Shown here: positions 33,178 to 33,403 of the stretch, one piece after another | Position numbering within the stretch: the first letter of the stretch is position 1 | Layout of the letters: each line of letters opens with the position of its first letter | Origin: Bacteroidaceae bacterium | GTDB taxonomy: Bacteria > Bacteroidota > Bacteroidia > Bacteroidales > Bacteroidaceae | Length of the DNA: 33,403 nt | Direction: 5' to 3' | NCBI GenBank assembly: GCA_024401185.1 | Contig: JAKSLO010000018.1 | Span: 1-33,403, forward strand | Program-made: the position numbers and the translations under genes | The notes under the pieces: model-generated | What the model saw: only the letters and a program-made list of their open reading frames with translations | Databases searched by the model: none | Told to the model about the DNA's origin: nothing

Positions 33178-33220
33178 TTTTGGGGGAATCTGTCCTCTTT
33201 TTTCTTCTACCCATAGTCCT

Positions 33221-33264
33221 CCCGATATTAACCCGATGTCAACCCGTTATCAACCCGTAGGTAT
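33221..33264 (+). repeat. 11-bp tandem array, CCCGATATCAA family, copy 3
   Basis: CCCGATATTAA, CCCGATGTCAA, CCCGTTATCAA and CCCGTAGGTAT follow without gaps about 120 bases after purT. They match the arrays at 7497 and 22510. Confidence 0.88.
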
Positions 33265-33358
33265 TTATCCCGAAGAAAATGAGTGTTTTGGCCTGTTTTT
33301 CGCATTTATGTGTAAAGAAAAAGTAAAAAGACACTATGCACTATGCATTCGCGAATTG

Positions 33359-33403
33359 CTAACACCGAGCTTCTTCTTGCAGGAGTTTGCGTTTCTTTTC
33401 AAT
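33359..33403 (-). CDS. Possible C-terminal end of a gene cut by the window edge
   Basis: On the minus strand 14 codons, IEKKRKLLQEEARC, run to a TAG stop at 33359-33361. The charged helical composition is protein-like, but the piece is too short to identify. Confidence 0.3.
   Translation of the reverse strand: MEKKRKLLQEEARC

Overview
The window looks like a chromosomal segment of a member of the Bacteroidota, most likely Prevotellaceae. The evidence is Bacteroidota-type promoters (TTG, about 20 bp, TAnnTTTG), lipoproteins of the DUF4270 type, a DUF4301 protein, a GH57/GT4/GH133 glycogen cluster, and a secreted GH98 enzyme whose C-terminus resembles a type IX sorting tail. I saw no tRNA, rRNA or CRISPR array.

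Layout. Positions 1-2114: the end of a type I glyceraldehyde-3-phosphate dehydrogenase gene, miaA, and a convergent Crp/Fnr-type regulator. Positions 2360-7295: a glycogen cluster (GH133 debranching enzyme, GT4 synthase-like glycosyltransferase, GH57 amylase-like protein). Positions 7354-11130: a decayed accessory stretch. It holds a 214-bp MITE-like element with an 8-bp target duplication, a frameshifted kinase-like gene, a probable GNAT toxin/antitoxin pair, an IS1380-like transposase scrap, a winged-helix remnant with one nonsense codon, and iteron-like repeats around an AT palindrome. Positions 11132-17764 (minus strand): a flavodoxin-like lipoprotein, a GH98 glycosidase, a DUF4270 lipoprotein and a short GT5-like protein. 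Positions 17967-19757 (plus): panC, panD and methylmalonyl-CoA epimerase. Positions 20201-22395: an AAA/DUF4143 ATPase and an SGNH esterase. Positions 22843-30184 (minus): a long RSH protein, an S9 peptidase and MutS2. Positions 30371-33098 (plus): DUF4301 and purT. A few codons of a further minus-strand gene may begin at the right edge.

Two themes stand out. First, several enzymes have lost their catalytic motifs. The GH57 protein lacks both catalytic residues, the GT5-like protein lacks the ADP-glucose loop and the whole C-terminal half, and the RSH protein has lost the metal ligands of its hydrolase domain. The Crp-type regulator also lacks the classical cAMP-contact residues. The glycogen locus may therefore include non-catalytic partners.

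Second, many intergenic spaces are built from short degenerate tandem repeats with a strict period. The period is usually 11 bp (7497, 10962, 19871, 22510, 22659, 33221), once 8 bp (5649) and twice 9 bp (10570/10717, 12021). The sequence of the unit differs between loci while the period is kept. One unit family (CCCGATATCAA-like) occurs at three separate loci, each just downstream of a gene.
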